From Sepiola atlantica (lineage: Eukaryota; Mollusca; Cephalopoda; Sepiida; Sepiolidae): a DNA stretch of 64,000 bases. The position numbers and the translations under genes are program-made. Below are positions 1 through 12,399 of this stretch, piece by piece. The DNA lies in NCBI GenBank assembly GCA_963556195.1, contig OY744520.1, positions 1,784,001 to 1,848,000 on the forward strand. Reading direction: 5' to 3'. Under the pieces are notes generated by a model that worked only from the letters and a program-made list of their open reading frames with translations, was not told the DNA's origin and did no database searches. The first letter of the stretch is position 1. Every line of letters begins with the position of its first letter.

Positions 1-505
1 TTCAATTAAAATCTACTCCACTTTTAAAAAGGTGGAGATCATACCGATAAACATAACTGTATATTATTAATTTCTAGTTTAATTGAAATCAAAAATTAAA
101 AATTAAACCTCCAAATTTATTGGTTAACTTACAACCAACTGCACTAAAGTTTTGTACTTATCATGGGATGCTTTAGATTTTATTTTAAGGTTAATTATGA
201 TGGATTTACTAGGTTATTGCAATACTTATCCAGGATGAACTGTTTGAACTGCCTTCAATTAAATCTTATCTCACCTCTCTGATTCAACAAACCATTCTTA
301 TCAGAGAACATAACAACTTCGCAGTAAGACAAATAAAACAGGTGGGGTTGTTCAGTGTAGAGGTTGAAGTCTTTTTCAGAATGCTCCATCTATATTCTTT
401 TCTTTTAGAGATAATGAGATATTGAGAGCTTAATAAACCTCCGCAACAATCTCCAATACTTCATTGTGTCTCCATGTGTAGCTTTTCAAGGGATGTTCGC
501 ATGCA
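1..505. other. AT-rich DNA, nothing recognised
   Basis: No open frame of note, repeat or motif could be identified on either strand. Confidence 0.5.
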
Positions 506-517
506 GTAAGAATTAAA

Positions 518-1640
518 AAAAAATTTTTTTAAACATAGTTCACCCCAAGCAAGGCAGGCCGACACTGTAGACGTAAGGGGCTACTGAGAAAAAGGGTGAA
601 GGTTATTTTTCAGGGAAGGGGGGGGGAGGTCAACCTAAATTGGGAGCTGCGCAGCAAGATGTCTGTTTACATTAGTTTTAAATTTCTGCATGTCAGTACT
701 GTCAGGAAAACAGGGAGCAGAGAGGGAGTCCCAGAGTCCAGCAGTTTGAGGAAAGAAGCCCTTGGAGTAGAAAGCTCTTCGACATTTGGGGACCTCCACA
801 GTGAATGGATGGGATTTGGCAGATTGTCGGTTGGTCTAGTGAATTTACGTCGTGGAGGTACCAGAGCAGCAAGATCATCAGAGCACAATCCATTGAAGTA
901 TTTGTAAAACAGGCACAAGGAAGCAATATTGCAGCAATGGGACAGGGGCTGGAGCTTGGTGGATAGAGAAGGACTTATCAAGTTGTCGACTCTTTTTTGG
1001 ACCTTGTCTAAGAGGGAGAGACTAATGGATGATGCCCCAGCCCAGATGTGGCAACAATACTCCATGCATGGGATGATCGTGGCTTTGTAAAGATATAGGA
1101 TAATGTCAGGTGTGAGAAGTTTACTGGCATGGTAGAGGGAGCCCACATTCTTTGCAGCAGCCCTGGCAATGTTTTCAATGTATTTATTCCAATTCATGTT
1201 ATCTGTGAAAGTTAGGCCAAGGAGTTTGAATGATGAACTTTCAGGCAGGGTGCTATTTGCCATGACAATCGGTGGTTGAAGAGGTTTTTTGTAGTTATTG
1301 AAGGAAAGGACCTTTGTCTTTGCGACATTAAAAGTTACCATCCATTTTTTACCCCATTTCACTACAGACTGGAGGACATTTTCTAAGGATTTAGCCATTG
1401 CCTCAGATATGTGCATGTCGGTTTTGCCCACATGACGAGAGTAGAGTGTGGTTTCATCAGCAAATTTTCCTATCTTAGTCTCAATGACATCAGGGAGGTC
1501 ATTTATGAAAATCAGGAACAGTAGATGTCCAAGGATGGATCCCTGGGGTACATTAGCATTTATGCATGTTGCTTAGAATAACGGCCATTGAGGACAACCT
1601 GGATTTTTCTTTTTCTTAGGAAGGATTTAATAATATTAAT
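518..1640 (-). mobile_element. Jockey/CR1-group LINE, family L-A copy 1 (3' part)
   Basis: This is the 3' half of a non-LTR retrotransposon, read right to left. Near 1610-1635 the translation resembles the RT region just before the conserved PQG box; VPQGSILG then follows at about 1530-1555, then FINDLPD, then a motif-C box FADETTLYS at about 1440-1470, where other copies have FADD. Downstream come the family-typical MEYCCHIWAGAS and LCLFYKYFNGLCSD segments. The 3' UTR ends in a block shared with the other L-A copies (about 535-590), followed by an A-rich tail on the minus strand. It is truncated at the 5' side, where R2-like LINE sequence begins at about 1640. The family name is inferred from motif recall. 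Confidence 0.85.
667..1470 (-). pseudogene. Reverse transcriptase C-terminal fragment (LINE L-A)
   Basis: One open frame of roughly 265 residues covers RT motif C, the thumb and the C-terminal domain. Visible segments in order are FADETTLYS, the AKTKVLSFNNY block, FKLLGLTFTDNMNWNKYIE, the LYLYKAT and CHIWAGAS block, and YKYFNGLCSDDLAALVPPRR. The last residues (CRNLKLM) do not match the usual C terminus (YMQRF...NLNKQLA), which is present in another frame, so a frameshift ends the protein early. The second catalytic Asp of the YADD-type box is Glu. It has no start codon of its own and is not expected to make a functional enzyme. Confidence 0.8.
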
Positions 1641-3850
1641 TGAGGTTGGCAGTTTTCCCACATGCTCTGCATAGATCGGATGTAGATAAATCCCAGGCAT
1701 GAAGGTTAACTGGTGTTGGTATGATATCGTAGACGGCCTTCATAAGAAAACTTGTATTTGAGGTCACACTATGTGATTTCTCTGTCTTTTGCACCACCCC
1801 ACTTGGTCCATGCGTCTTGTTTACTTTGACTTACAGCTGTAGCAATGCGCTTGGTTTCCTCAATGTTATGAATTTCTTCCGAAACCATTTTCCTTTGCTT
1901 TACAGAGGATTTTATGGACCACCAAAGTGGATGAAGACCTAAACCTGTTCTTCCACATGCCACATCGCTAATTATTTCTTTCATCTTAAGGGCATATTCT
2001 GCATCTTCTACAGCTTGTTTCGCCTTCCATTTTCGGCAAATTTATTACGGATGATTGAGCATTCTTCAATAGTGGGTCGCGAGAGTCGTGCAACATCTGG
2101 AAAAAACATGTTTAACCTAATTTATATTCTTCAACAAGTGACGACGTCGGAAGTTTTAGCTTTGTTGATCAACTATATAGTGCAAAGTTTGTCAAGGAAT
2201 TAGAGACCCCAACCATTTTTTCATAAACTTACTGATCAGGTGCTCCATTATCTCAATTTTTGTAAGTGACACCTCATAAAGCTGCATTGTCTATGATAAC
2301 TTGGGAATTAACCCAAACTAAATGCACCACAATTTGTCTTTGTCTAGGAGGTCACATTTATTGAGCGTAATCCATCCTTTAGCATTTTGCTTAGGTCCTG
2401 CTAACGAATCGATCAGTCAGAGATAGAGAGTAACAGCGACAGAGGCTCTTAACCCTTTTTTCACAGATTGTCGGGATTTTGTTTCCATCAACGGAGAACA
2501 TTTTTTCTTAGCAACATCCTTTAATTGTGGATACACTGTGACGTTTTTGGTGGCTTTATTTTAATCGTAGTTCATTTGACGAGCTCCTGTAGGTGAATCA
2601 CCAGGTGTTTCATGTGTGATCTGGATTCTGCGACTAAGGTTAAATCATCCATAAATACTATCATAGAAGGTATATTTTTCTTATTGGTGTTGTTTTCGGC
2701 ACTACGCAATATTATCTCAATTACCAACACAAACAGTAGTGGAGATATAACACATCCCATCATTATGGTAATATTCAACTTTTGCCAGTTAGTTGAATAT
2801 TTATTATTAGAAAATCTCATATATGTACATTTAAAATACACGTATATGAGATTTCTAATGTCTTGCGGAATCCAAAAGAACTCCGTTGCTTTTCATAAGT
2901 AGTTGGTGTCTTACTGAGTCATATGCATTTTCTAAGTTCAGCCAAATAATATGAAGTTCGGCTGATTTATTATTTTTAGCCATTTTTATTCGGTCCCACA
3001 TCATAGTGGTATGTTCGATACAACCTGGAAAGCCGGAAATTCCAGCCTTCTGTACTGAGGTATGAACATAGCCATGGTCTAGCACGAATTGCATCATCTT
3101 TTTAGAAATGACACCAACAAGATTTTATTTTTTACGTTAAGTAATGAAATTGGTCGACATTGGTTCAAGTTTTTTGAGTTTTTTCCTTTGGTATGTGCAG
3201 TCCATCTGATAACCCCCAATTCGGTTCGACGAATGTTTTTGAGTGTGCTGTCTGTAAATTCGGTTGACGAATGTTTTTGAGTGTGCTGTCTGTAAAAGCT
3301 TTAAGAAAACTACCAATAATTCGGGGCATCTTTTATGAAGCTTATATGAGAGACGTTTAATGCCCGGTGAGCTCTTAGCTCTAGATTTCCTGACAAAGTC
3401 TTTTATTTCACCTAGTCTCAAAGGTGAAGACTTCATTACAAGGACCTAGAGGATTGTCTGTGAGTGGGTCGGTATATTTTTTTCCGACAGTGTGCACTAG
3501 GCCCTTTTTAGGAATATTGAGGACTCTGCTTTTTCTCCTCGAACAATCTCTTGGTGAATTTAAATGTTTTTCTTTTCAGAATCGCGCCTCGCTGTTTGCT
3601 TATTTTGTCGATGCTTCCTTTCCTTCACTTCGGACAATCGCTTCTTCACAAAGGCCCGCTGCTTCATAAGAAGCCTTTGCTATCCTCTGAGTCGGCCCTT
3701 CCATCTCAGCTGCTTTTCCTGTCTGCATGCACAATTTTAGTGAAAGAATGCAACCTCTTCTTGGAAAATGAAGGACACCTCCTCATCCAGCGCCTTCCAT
3801 CTTTCGCCATTTGCTTGAGGCCAGTTGATGCGAGTTGCATTCTTATGCAT
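1640..3850 (-). mobile_element. R2/NeSL-like LINE, decayed
   Basis: Several minus-strand frames line up in the order expected for one RT. A segment ERWKALDEEV lies near 3800; a finger-region segment EIKDFVRKSRAKSSPG lies near 3370-3410; GCIEHTTMMWDRI and motif A WLNLENAYDSVRH lie near 2910-3020; MGCVISPLLFVL and motif C FMDDLTLVAES lie near 2630-2780. C-terminal segments are DAWTKWGGAKDREIT near 1770-1810 and YDIIPTPVNLHAW followed by a C..C pair near 1650-1740. MDD-type motif C with a PTP.NL.W...C..C tail is what I associate with R2/NeSL-type LINEs. Stops and frameshifts separate the pieces. Clade placement is from memory. Confidence 0.65.
3218..3293. repeat. 38-bp tandem duplication inside the R2-like LINE
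   Basis: Two adjacent near-identical units (3218-3255 and 3257-3293) read aattcggtt then gacgaatgtttttgag then tgtgctgtctgt, differing by a single-base indel. The duplication repeats a short piece of the RT-derived reading frame and adds to its inactivation. Confidence 0.85.
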
Positions 3851-4570
3851 ATTTGGAATGTTGGGTTGACATATGTGTCTGTATCTTTGAATACATATAT
3901 ATGTATATGTGTGCATTTATATATGTGTATATATGTATATATATGTATATGTTGATATATACTTGTCTGTGTCTATATATGTATACATATGTGTGTATGG
4001 GTATATATGAATGTATATGTGTATGTGTTGATATGCAAATACGTACATGGAAATAGAATGTTACAAACTATATGAAAATAATATATAAACATCTGTATGG
4101 ATGTTTATATATTTGTGAGTATGTGTATATATGCATATGTAAACCTAGATGATTGTAAATGTAATAACGCAAAAGAAAGATAGAAGAAAATATCAAAATA
4201 TTCCCTTTTTTAAATTAACAAAAATACCTATTTATCTCCCTTGATAAAAAGTGGAATAGAATGATGTCCCTTTTGAATTTAGAATAGTCTGAATTCTTTT
4301 TTTCCTGCATGGGTTACAAAATATGCACTTTAATGTGGAAAAAATTAACATCATCTCGAGATATTTGATAATGGATCTATTCTTGTGATTTTTGTTTTGT
4401 TTTGGTGGTCTGAACATTTTTGTTGTTTTACTTCTGAATATATATGAGATGCTGCTCTGATGAGATTCGATGTTTGAAAAAAATATGACTTCGAATACAT
4501 TTGCTTGAAAAATGATTTGAAAATCGTCAAAAATACACACACACACATATATATATATAATCATAATAAA
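3851..4570. other. TATATG-rich low-complexity DNA
   Basis: About 3886-4140 is an imperfect run of tatatg/tgtata words. The rest to 4570 is AT-rich, with a short (CA)n/(TA)n stretch at about 4533-4560. Open frames here are simple-sequence artefacts and no gene is recognised. Confidence 0.6.
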
Positions 4571-4577
4571 AGAAATA

Positions 4578-4838
4578 AAAAAAATATCATTTAGTTCATT
4601 AAAGAAATGGTTGATTAATTGGAACTCTAATTATCAATCTTTAATTAAAAGATACATACAACATGCAGTCGACCAGAAGAGTTTCATTTACCCCACAACG
4701 ACGACGATGACGTCCGCAGTCGTCTACACACCAGCTGTGTGTAAACAAGATCGACTTCGGTTCTGACGTCAGTTTCCATCAACTCGGCTGTAGAAAGGGC
4801 AGATAACTCGTACTAACACCCCAATTACAGTATTCAAC

Positions 4839-4871
<33 letters not shown>

Positions 4872-5021
4872 TATGGATAGATCGATACTTGAAATCATTA
4901 AAGCGACAGAGAAAATATCACTTAGATCATTAAATAACTCATTTGTTTATTTAAACTTTAATTCACAAATTTTAATTCAAAAACATATATATATAATGCA
5001 AGCGAGCAGAAGAGTTTTTAG
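4578..5021 (+). repeat. Diverged direct duplication flanking a (GATA)n tract
   Basis: The segment at about 4578-4695 (aatatcatttag...cattaaa...gaccagaagagttt) recurs at about 4908-5021 (aatatcacttag...cattaaa...gagcagaagagttt) in the same orientation. Between them lie a relatively GC-rich stretch (4690-4830) and a (GATA)n microsatellite at about 4839-4871. Confidence 0.6.
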
Positions 5022-5259
5022 ACAAACTCTTATACATGATAGCGGTGGTTACTACGAGGATGCGTAGCTTTTGATAACATTATCACAATTCCAACAAATT
5101 ATTTTAGCGTCTGCATTCTATCTAAGAGTCTTTGATAGGCTTAAAATATGCCAGCATTGGCGCCGCATCTATTTCTCTCTCCCCAGTCATTTTTTCCTAA
5201 GCGTCTTTCCATGAAACAGAAAATCCCCATTTTAGCATTCCCCTGTTGAAAAAAATCTC

Positions 5260-5292
<33 letters not shown>

Positions 5293-5317
5293 ATGTCTGT
5301 TTCCTCCTCTCTTTCTA
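5022..5317. repeat. Unrecognised DNA with a (TCTG)n microsatellite
   Basis: A (TCTG)n run occupies about 5257-5300. Nothing else is recognised. Confidence 0.6.
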
Positions 5318-5496
5318 TATAGTAAGTTATGAAAATATATTTATGGCAATTAAGCTACACAGAGGCCTCCGCGTTTCATCTCCGGAGGAAATCGGCAGAC
5401 TTCATGGAGTTAGTTTTGCCAAATGTTGAAGTAAATACTGAAAATTGATCCATAAAAAATTATATCTCCTTATAAGATTTTATGTGGATACATGAA

Positions 5497-5500
<4 letters not shown>
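5318..5500 (+). repeat. Interspersed repeat modules X and Y, copy 1
   Basis: Module X (5318-5420: gtaagttatgaaaatatatt through tggagttagttttgcc) and module Y (5425-5500: gttgaagtaaatactgaaaa through gtggatacatgaaat) both recur near 27.2 kb. Here X and Y point the same way; at 27 kb they are in opposite orientation. Confidence 0.7.
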
Positions 5501-5550
<50 letters not shown>

Positions 5551-5835
5551 TATAAGACTACCAATTCCAAGTTGGGTAAAATTAATTCCCTGAAAAGTAG
5601 AGCTTTGCACTAATTTTGTACCATTTTTATGTTCCCTTACGAAGATAAAAATCAAGATATTATGATACTTAACCTTATGTCTAGAATCCATATTCCATAT
5701 TCCAGTTTTTATCAAGATAACTTACATGATTTTGATTTGAGAAAATGTCTCAAATTTAAGGCTTCAGGGCTCTTAATTAGAAATTGAAACTACGGATCAA
5801 ATTCAATACAAATCCGATATATTTTGAGAACCTTT
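5501..5835 (+). repeat. (TA)n microsatellite plus interspersed repeat Z, copy 1
   Basis: A pure (TA)n tract at about 5501-5548 is followed by sequence sharing many words with 10849-11150: aaaatcaagatat.atgatac, tctagaatcc, acatgattttgatt, and aaatt.aatacaaatc. A shorter match occurs at about 34113-34180. The microsatellite sits at the same position in two copies, so it belongs to the repeat. Confidence 0.7.
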
Positions 5836-7145
5836 GCCATCCTTAACAAAGTTTCACGTCCTTTATTGTTTACTTAATTTGATTATTCTATTAACATATA
5901 ATAATTTGATGTTACCTTTATGCTTACAGTTATTGGAATTTTCTCTAGAATTAGATATACTAAAATGGTTAATTTTATTTTTTCTGGAGCCTCTTTTTGC
6001 ACAAAACTTGTATTTTTGCAGACGTGTTTTAGATGTTTGTGTTCCCCTAATTAATTCTAAAGTATAGAGTTTAAATCATATAGTATAGGGTTTTCGCCTC
6101 CTCAAAATGCCATTCATGGAAATTCTAATAAACTTCCCAATCTTTTCTGCAATCTAATCATATATAGTACAAATAAACTCCAATCTATGCCTGAGTGGTT
6201 AACCAAGTTTTAGCCATCAGTGTCCAACAGTCTTTTAAAAAAAATTTTTTTTATTGTTGTTCAGAAATATGTATAGACGCTTTTGTGATCGTCTCATCAG
6301 TGCGAGGTGTGATCCTGAATGAGCTTCACACTCACTGGACCACAAACCCCTTATATTTGATATAAAAGATAATGCCTGTCCAAATAATCGTCATACTATT
6401 GCTGAACTGGAGATCGCCACCAGAGCATAACTCAGTTGTATGTAGGTGTGCTTGCAATACAGAGGGGCACATTTCGAGCCTATCATTGAATGGCTATGGA
6501 CCAGTCATGCATAGACTGGAGTCTATTTGTACTAAATAGTGTTGAATTGCAGAAAGGATTGAGAATTTTATTAACGATTCCACGCGTGTGCGCCATTTAA
6601 TTTGCGTCCCCTGTATTTCTGCTCGTAAAGAAACATTCTTTTCTCTGTGCTGAGTTATATTGGCGAGAATTATAAAACAATGCCAATTCAACGTTTGAAA
6701 TATAAACTCATAATTTTATATTATATAAAACAAAACAGTTATAAATCTGTACAGTTTTGACAAACGAACATATTTTCTGACTCAAAGCGCAAGAAAGATG
6801 AAAAAGAAGAAGCAGAATCGATAGATGTAAAGTGTTAGAATTCTCTTGTTTTGTATCTGTATATACTTTTGACACTTTCAAAGTCCTCAGCAATGAAGTA
6901 TTATTATACACAAAGAATAATGGCTCTTCAAATGTAAGAACTTGAATACTAGAATTGTTGACTGTAGTTTTCCTGTCTCAAATGGCTCCTGAAATGTATT
7001 GCGTCCGCCAAAGGGAGGTGATGTATTCGGTGGAATTTGTAACTATGTTTGTTTGTTTGTGCATAGCTTAGCATCCAAATCGCTTTATCAATCATCACCC
7101 AACATGGTAAAAATATCGATTATGGTCTAACTAAGAACTGATTTA
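5836..7145. other. No gene recognised
   Basis: AT-rich sequence with a short oligo-A/oligo-T palindrome at about 6237-6252. Open frames here are short and resemble nothing I know. Confidence 0.5.
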
Positions 7146-7193
7146 GGTGCTTTCACAGATTAGGACTCACAAGTCCTAATCTGTGAAAGTACC
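7146..7193. repeat. Perfect 18-bp stem-loop
   Basis: Arm 7150-7167 (ctttcacagattaggact) and arm 7172-7189 are exact reverse complements with a 4-nt loop (caca). Pairing extends outward to 7146/7193 with one mismatch. No coding context; it could be a foldback remnant or a hairpin RNA source. Confidence 0.9.
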
Positions 7194-7362
7194 CTGAATT
7201 TATTTTGGGATATCTAGGTCAAGACAAAGGTAACGAAAAGAGTTAATGTCACACTTTTAGTGATAATTTCGTTTCTGTTCACTGAAAAGTACCGTACAGT
7301 TTAACATTTTGATGGAATTTCAACTTACGATGTCAGGCGGAACTGTGCAGTCTGACTACTCA

Positions 7363-7530
7363 CTTATATTCTTGTTATTTTGATACGGATCCATAATCAT
7401 TTCAGAATCATTTTTATATGGAAAACTGTTGCAACCCTAACCCTAACCTTTACCTAACCCTTATATTCTTGTTATTTTGATACGGATCCATGATCATTTA
7501 GGAATAATTTTTGTATGGAAAATTGTTGCA
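7363..7530 (+). repeat. 71-bp direct duplication around a CCCTAA-like spacer
   Basis: Copy 7363-7433 and copy 7460-7530 start cttatattcttgttatttt and end ttgca, with only a few differences. The 26-bp spacer (7434-7459) reads accctaaccctaacc followed by tttacctaacc, resembling telomeric CCCTAA repeats. Confidence 0.85.
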
Positions 7531-10508
7531 TTGTTGAATAGCATAGTTGTAAAGAAAAAAGTATTGATTTTGGATACACGATAGAAGGAAGGAAGATGGC
7601 GGTTATAGATATTGGTGCAGAGATACAACAGGGCGAAGAATGTCCGAGTTCTGTCGATTCCATGGCATCATTATTTTTACTTATGAGTCATCAATTATCA
7701 AGGCTAAAAGCAACTCAGAAAAAAGGGGTTAATGAAATGAACGGATTTTCAGTTGAATAATGAAGATTATTATGAGAGGATTGAAAATGATTAATTGAAT
7801 GAACAAAATTTGATTACTTATGAGGACGGTTCATGACAAGTATTTGAAGATGACCATGTCGTCTGCAGGGAAGCAGTGCCGTGCTAATATGTTCCACAGA
7901 TAGGAAGTTCTTCGAAAGAAACTCTGTTGATTTTTATTATGTGATGTTGGCAACCTTCACGTGGTTCCTCTCGTGAGTGCCTGAAACTGAATCCAACAAA
8001 CATGACCGAACGAGTCAAACTCATGTAATTTGCTGATTTGTACAGAATGTTTTTTTAAAGAAGAGAAATATAAGACTAATAAATAATTTTGATTTCATAA
8101 ATTTATATAAATAAATAAATTAATTAAAAATTAAATAAGTAAATAAAAAAAAAAAAAAAATAAATAAATAAATAAGGAAAATAAATAAATATTAATAAAA
8201 AAGTTCACTCACTCCAATATAAATGTAGGCATACGATTAATGTAGGGAGGTAATATGGGTAATGATGTTTGCGTTATTTCCCTTTCAACACGAGTTTAGT
8301 ATAAAACGAAATCACAATTAACTTTAGGCATAAATGTCCTTAAAAGTACTTTATAATGAGCATCATTTAATAGAACAAAAGCTCCTATCAGAGCTTTGAT
8401 TCATATCTAGGTAATTATAAACTATTTCCGTTGTAAAGGACAAACTCCCCTCCTTAGTTTCGCATTAAATAGAAACTTACTACTTAAGTGAAGAAATCTG
8501 GGCAATTAATCTTATGTTAGTGTTAATTTAAACGATTTATTTATTAAATAGTAAACATCTTCCACCAAAACACCGATATATAACAATCTTAGTAATGTTT
8601 GAATGGATGGCTGAATATATATAGCTAGCTCCCAACCGATAAAGTTAAAAGAAATCAACTCTGTACGTAGTTTCGTATTCAAATGACCTAAATAGGCATT
8701 TGCAGGCAAATTGATGTAACTTTAAGAAAGTAAAAAAGCTTACACTCAAGTGAATCTGAATTTTTATAAATAAATGATAGAATTTTAAAAAACTATTTCA
8801 AGGAATATTACTGAATTAAAATTTATAAATGTCTGCACAACTTTTAGGATGTCCTCTGAACTGAGAAATTCTAAATGACGTACTAGTGAGTTTGCTCTTC
8901 TCTTTGTTTTTTATTTGTTTTCGCCTAAAAATGACCCATTGTACAGTTAAGGTTTTTTTCAAGGTATTTTAATCCAATAACTTTTTTTTTGTGTGGATTT
9001 TTCTGATAGTTTTGTAGTGTTGCAGAGACGATATTGACATAAAAATGCTGTTTGGCTCACGGAAAATGAAATGGACCGTAAAAATACATTTCACATCTCA
9101 CAGAAATGGGATCACACCCATACATTGATAAATTTGAAAATATAGGGTTTAGGAATATTGCATATTTACTGATGATAAAACCAAGTGTGGAAGTAAAGAT
9201 TTAGATGCAAAGGGTTATACAGTATCATTGACCTTGGTATCTGATGAAGCGCCAGTATGATGGATAGTTAGTTGGTTGGTTTGCCTAACCACATAATTTA
9301 GGAATTATTTGAAGTTAGATTTAGTTGTTGTGAGAATTTAAGTGAAGATCGCAGAATTTATTCGGGAAACTAATGTGAATAATGTGAAATAAACTGAATG
9401 AAACAAGTCAAAATAAGTACATTATTGATACAAGCGCATTGTGTGTGTGAACATTGAGATCATCTTTTTCATCCTGATCAAAAGTCGGTGTAAGAGGATT
9501 TGGAGCCCTGGGAAAGGCCTTATATGTTCTTCCTCTGAGTATTAAAAAAAGTTTATGTAGGTACAACAGCACATTACTCCATTGTTTATAACTCACGAAA
9601 CACCACTGAAAACATAATTTGCATCGCACGGCCGTATTACTTTATCCATGTATATGGTTAATCATTGGTCTTACTTTCATATACATCCCTTCACTCCTTT
9701 GACTACGCCCTTTCTAACAACATGTTCTGACCAACCACCACACTGTCAACCACAGTTTTCCCTTTATTTTAAAGTCCATAAGAGTTATTTTTTGGATTAA
9801 AGCGCTACCAGATGTTTGCACTGTAGGTGATCACCTAGTTTTCCCAGTTGGTAGTGCTGGTCCTACCGATGGTCTACGAAAGACCAACAATATAACATTC
9901 TATATATTAAAACAACTAGGACTTTAACAACAAAAATTAAAACAAAACTAACAAAGCATGAGTTATTTCCCCCTGCAAGCATTACGACTTGACTAATATA
10001 AAAACCATGAATCACAACATTTGGTGGATTTGGGGGTAAAACTAACAAGTGCACTTTTAGATATTTGTAAAAAAGTGCAATATTTTACCAAATTATCTCT
10101 ATTTTTATTTCCAAAGAGCAAACTAGATTTCCTTGGGTGACCAATACTTGTTTCCTGCAAATAAATCCTAAGCTTTGGTTGATTTTGAGCAATAACTAAT
10201 GAAGTACATTTTAGATATTTACCCCCAAAATTGCCATTTTGTTCAGTTTGTATGATTTTCGCCCATCAAGAACACACTTTAATTTTTATAAAAAATCCGA
10301 CAATCAGTTTCTTATATTCATGGTCATATAACTTTACGCAAAATATCATAAAAAAATGGATGAAACAATTTTGAGAAAACAAGATTAATAGATTTTATAT
10401 ATTGTATATGGTCGTGAGAGGGTGGAGAATGGCAGTAACGGAATTCAGATGAAAGAAAGAAAAATAAACAAGATTTTAGGTTAGAAGGACTGAATAAATT
10501 AAAATATA
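7531..10508. other. No gene recognised; AT-rich
   Basis: The stretch includes an A/AAAT-rich tract at about 8098-8200. No protein similarity, structured RNA or clear repeat pair was seen in the remainder. Confidence 0.5.
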
Positions 10509-10509
10509 T

Positions 10510-10557
<48 letters not shown>

Positions 10558-10716
10558 GTTGAATTTTGGCTTTTCCACTGCCAACTTATCTATCTATATA
10601 ATTCCTCTGATGATAAGATTTCGATCTTTGAAAAGTCTTAGCTTAAGGAAAGAATACTAAACATAATTTTATTACGGAATATACCTTGCATTGAACAATT
10701 GAAGTTTAAAATAAAT
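10509..10716 (+). repeat. (AT)n plus interspersed repeat N, copy 1
   Basis: An (AT)n tract at about 10512-10555 precedes sequence (10570-10710) with the words ccaacttatctat, cctctg.tgataagattt, gatctttgaa, and ggaatataccttgcattga. These recur in inverted orientation at 17215-17370. Confidence 0.75.
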
Positions 10717-10757
10717 CTGGACATTCGTACATGTTTATCACTCTTCTTTCATCTATC

Positions 10758-10761
10758 TTAT

Positions 10762-10849
<88 letters not shown>

Positions 10850-11150
10850 TAGAAGAATACTCATCCAAAGACAGTCAAAATTTATTCCCCGAACAGAACA
10901 GATTTACAACACTTATTTCCTCTTACGAAAATTAAAATCAAGATATAATGATACTAAACCTTATTTCTAGAATCCTTATTCTAAGTTTGATCACCATCTA
11001 TTACATGATTTTGATTCATGAAACTGTCTAAACTTTAAAGCGTAAGCTTAAGGGGTCTTAAGAAGAAATTGAGAATCAGGGAATCTTGCTTGATTTGTGT
11101 CTAAGTACTATGTATCAAATTTAATACAAATCTTAAATATTTGAATTTGT
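10758..11150 (+). repeat. (TA)n microsatellite plus repeat Z, copy 2
   Basis: An almost pure (TA)n tract at about 10758-10848 is followed by the second copy of repeat Z (see 5501-5835), with the same junction between microsatellite and unique part. Confidence 0.75.
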
Positions 11151-12359
11151 AAATGAGGGTGTTTATATGCCCCATAAAAACCTTTACATATAACTAAATC
11201 AAACTAAATATAACCAATATTACAACCGCTTACGCCTTGCAGCTGTGTTCCAAAATAAATAATGATCGGTTAATTAGTTTGGGGGTGAATTCTCTATATA
11301 CAAGTATATGAACATATACATATACCTAACTTTATATAAATAGAGATAACATACAGTTTTCTATTGACTGCAGAGACGCCGGTCTATCTGCTAGACAAGA
11401 TGACCACATGTTAATCGTAGAATACGATTAAGGGTGTTCGGCTGCTTCTTGGTTGAGTTAGGAAAGAAATTGGGCGAGACGTTTTGCAGACATTTGATGT
11501 AGGCAACTGAGGAGACTGAAGTGAAACCATCCTATTTATTTAGAGAAAATAGGATCATCTCGGCAATTTTTGCATCGATTCATTTATCATAAGAGGATGT
11601 CAGTCATTACTTCTTTCATCCAATTTTCCATAACTATTTGTTTGAAATTTTGCTGGAAATGATGCATGAAGCCCCTACGTAGAGAGACATTTTCTCATTT
11701 TATCTGTCCTCCATATTATCATATCAGATAGGGTGATATTGATATGCAGTCTGAATCAGAAAAAAAAGATCTTATTTGACTAACAGGCAGTGGGAAAAAC
11801 TGAGGGCCTTCTTGATTGAAATCAGGGACCAACAAATATAAATAAAAAGCAACTCATAGTTAAGGAAATAGGGACCCATTGATGAAGTCGAATAAAAGAT
11901 ACGCAGGAAAACTTTTGTTCTTTTTAACTTTCTCTTTTACGTCTGAAATCCTATTTTATTGATTTATCAAATCAAACATCAATAAACAAATAAGCAATAT
12001 TATTTTATGCAAATCGATCTGAAAAGATTTAAACTAATCTCTTAAATCTTAAATCTTATGCATTTTCACATTAACGGGGTTTATCTTTAGATGCATTTGT
12101 TTTCATTTGTGTTAAGATCTTATTTTTAAAATCAATTTGGATCTGGAAATTATAGGATTTAAAATTGATTATAAAATATAAAATTATAAAATTAGAAACT
12201 AAGACAATATTTTCGAGATGGTGCTGTCATTCACGTTATTTAGATTTAAGACTGACTGTTATCTCCATCTTGGTTATGTTATTACCAATGCTTCGGCTGC
12301 TGTACTCTCCATCCATGAGATATTGACAATTGCGTGGAGACAAATGATTTGAAAATGAT
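11151..12359. other. No gene recognised; short repeat word at 11296-11347
   Basis: The segment 11296-11347 (aacatatacatatacc then taactttatataaa then tagagat) recurs at about 31815-31865 with few differences. Nothing else is recognised. Confidence 0.5.
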
Positions 12360-12399
12360 ACGATAGCTGTGTAATGCGAGTCTTAAAGTCAGGCTTAAA

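Noticed and set aside
596..907. 103-residue plus-strand open frame
   Set aside because: It is the antisense shadow of LINE L-A copy 1.
3551..4056. Tyr/Cys/Ile-rich frames of 134 and 73 residues
   Set aside because: They run through TATATG low-complexity DNA and the antisense of the R2-like LINE.
6175..6260. tgcctgagtggttaa word suggested a Leu/Ser-type tRNA or SINE
   Set aside because: No B box, anticodon stem or acceptor pairing follows.
10699..10935. Open frames of alternating Ile and Tyr at many sites (also 16.8, 37.8, 38.3, 41.6 kb)
   Set aside because: They are translations of (TA)n microsatellites on both strands and not genes.
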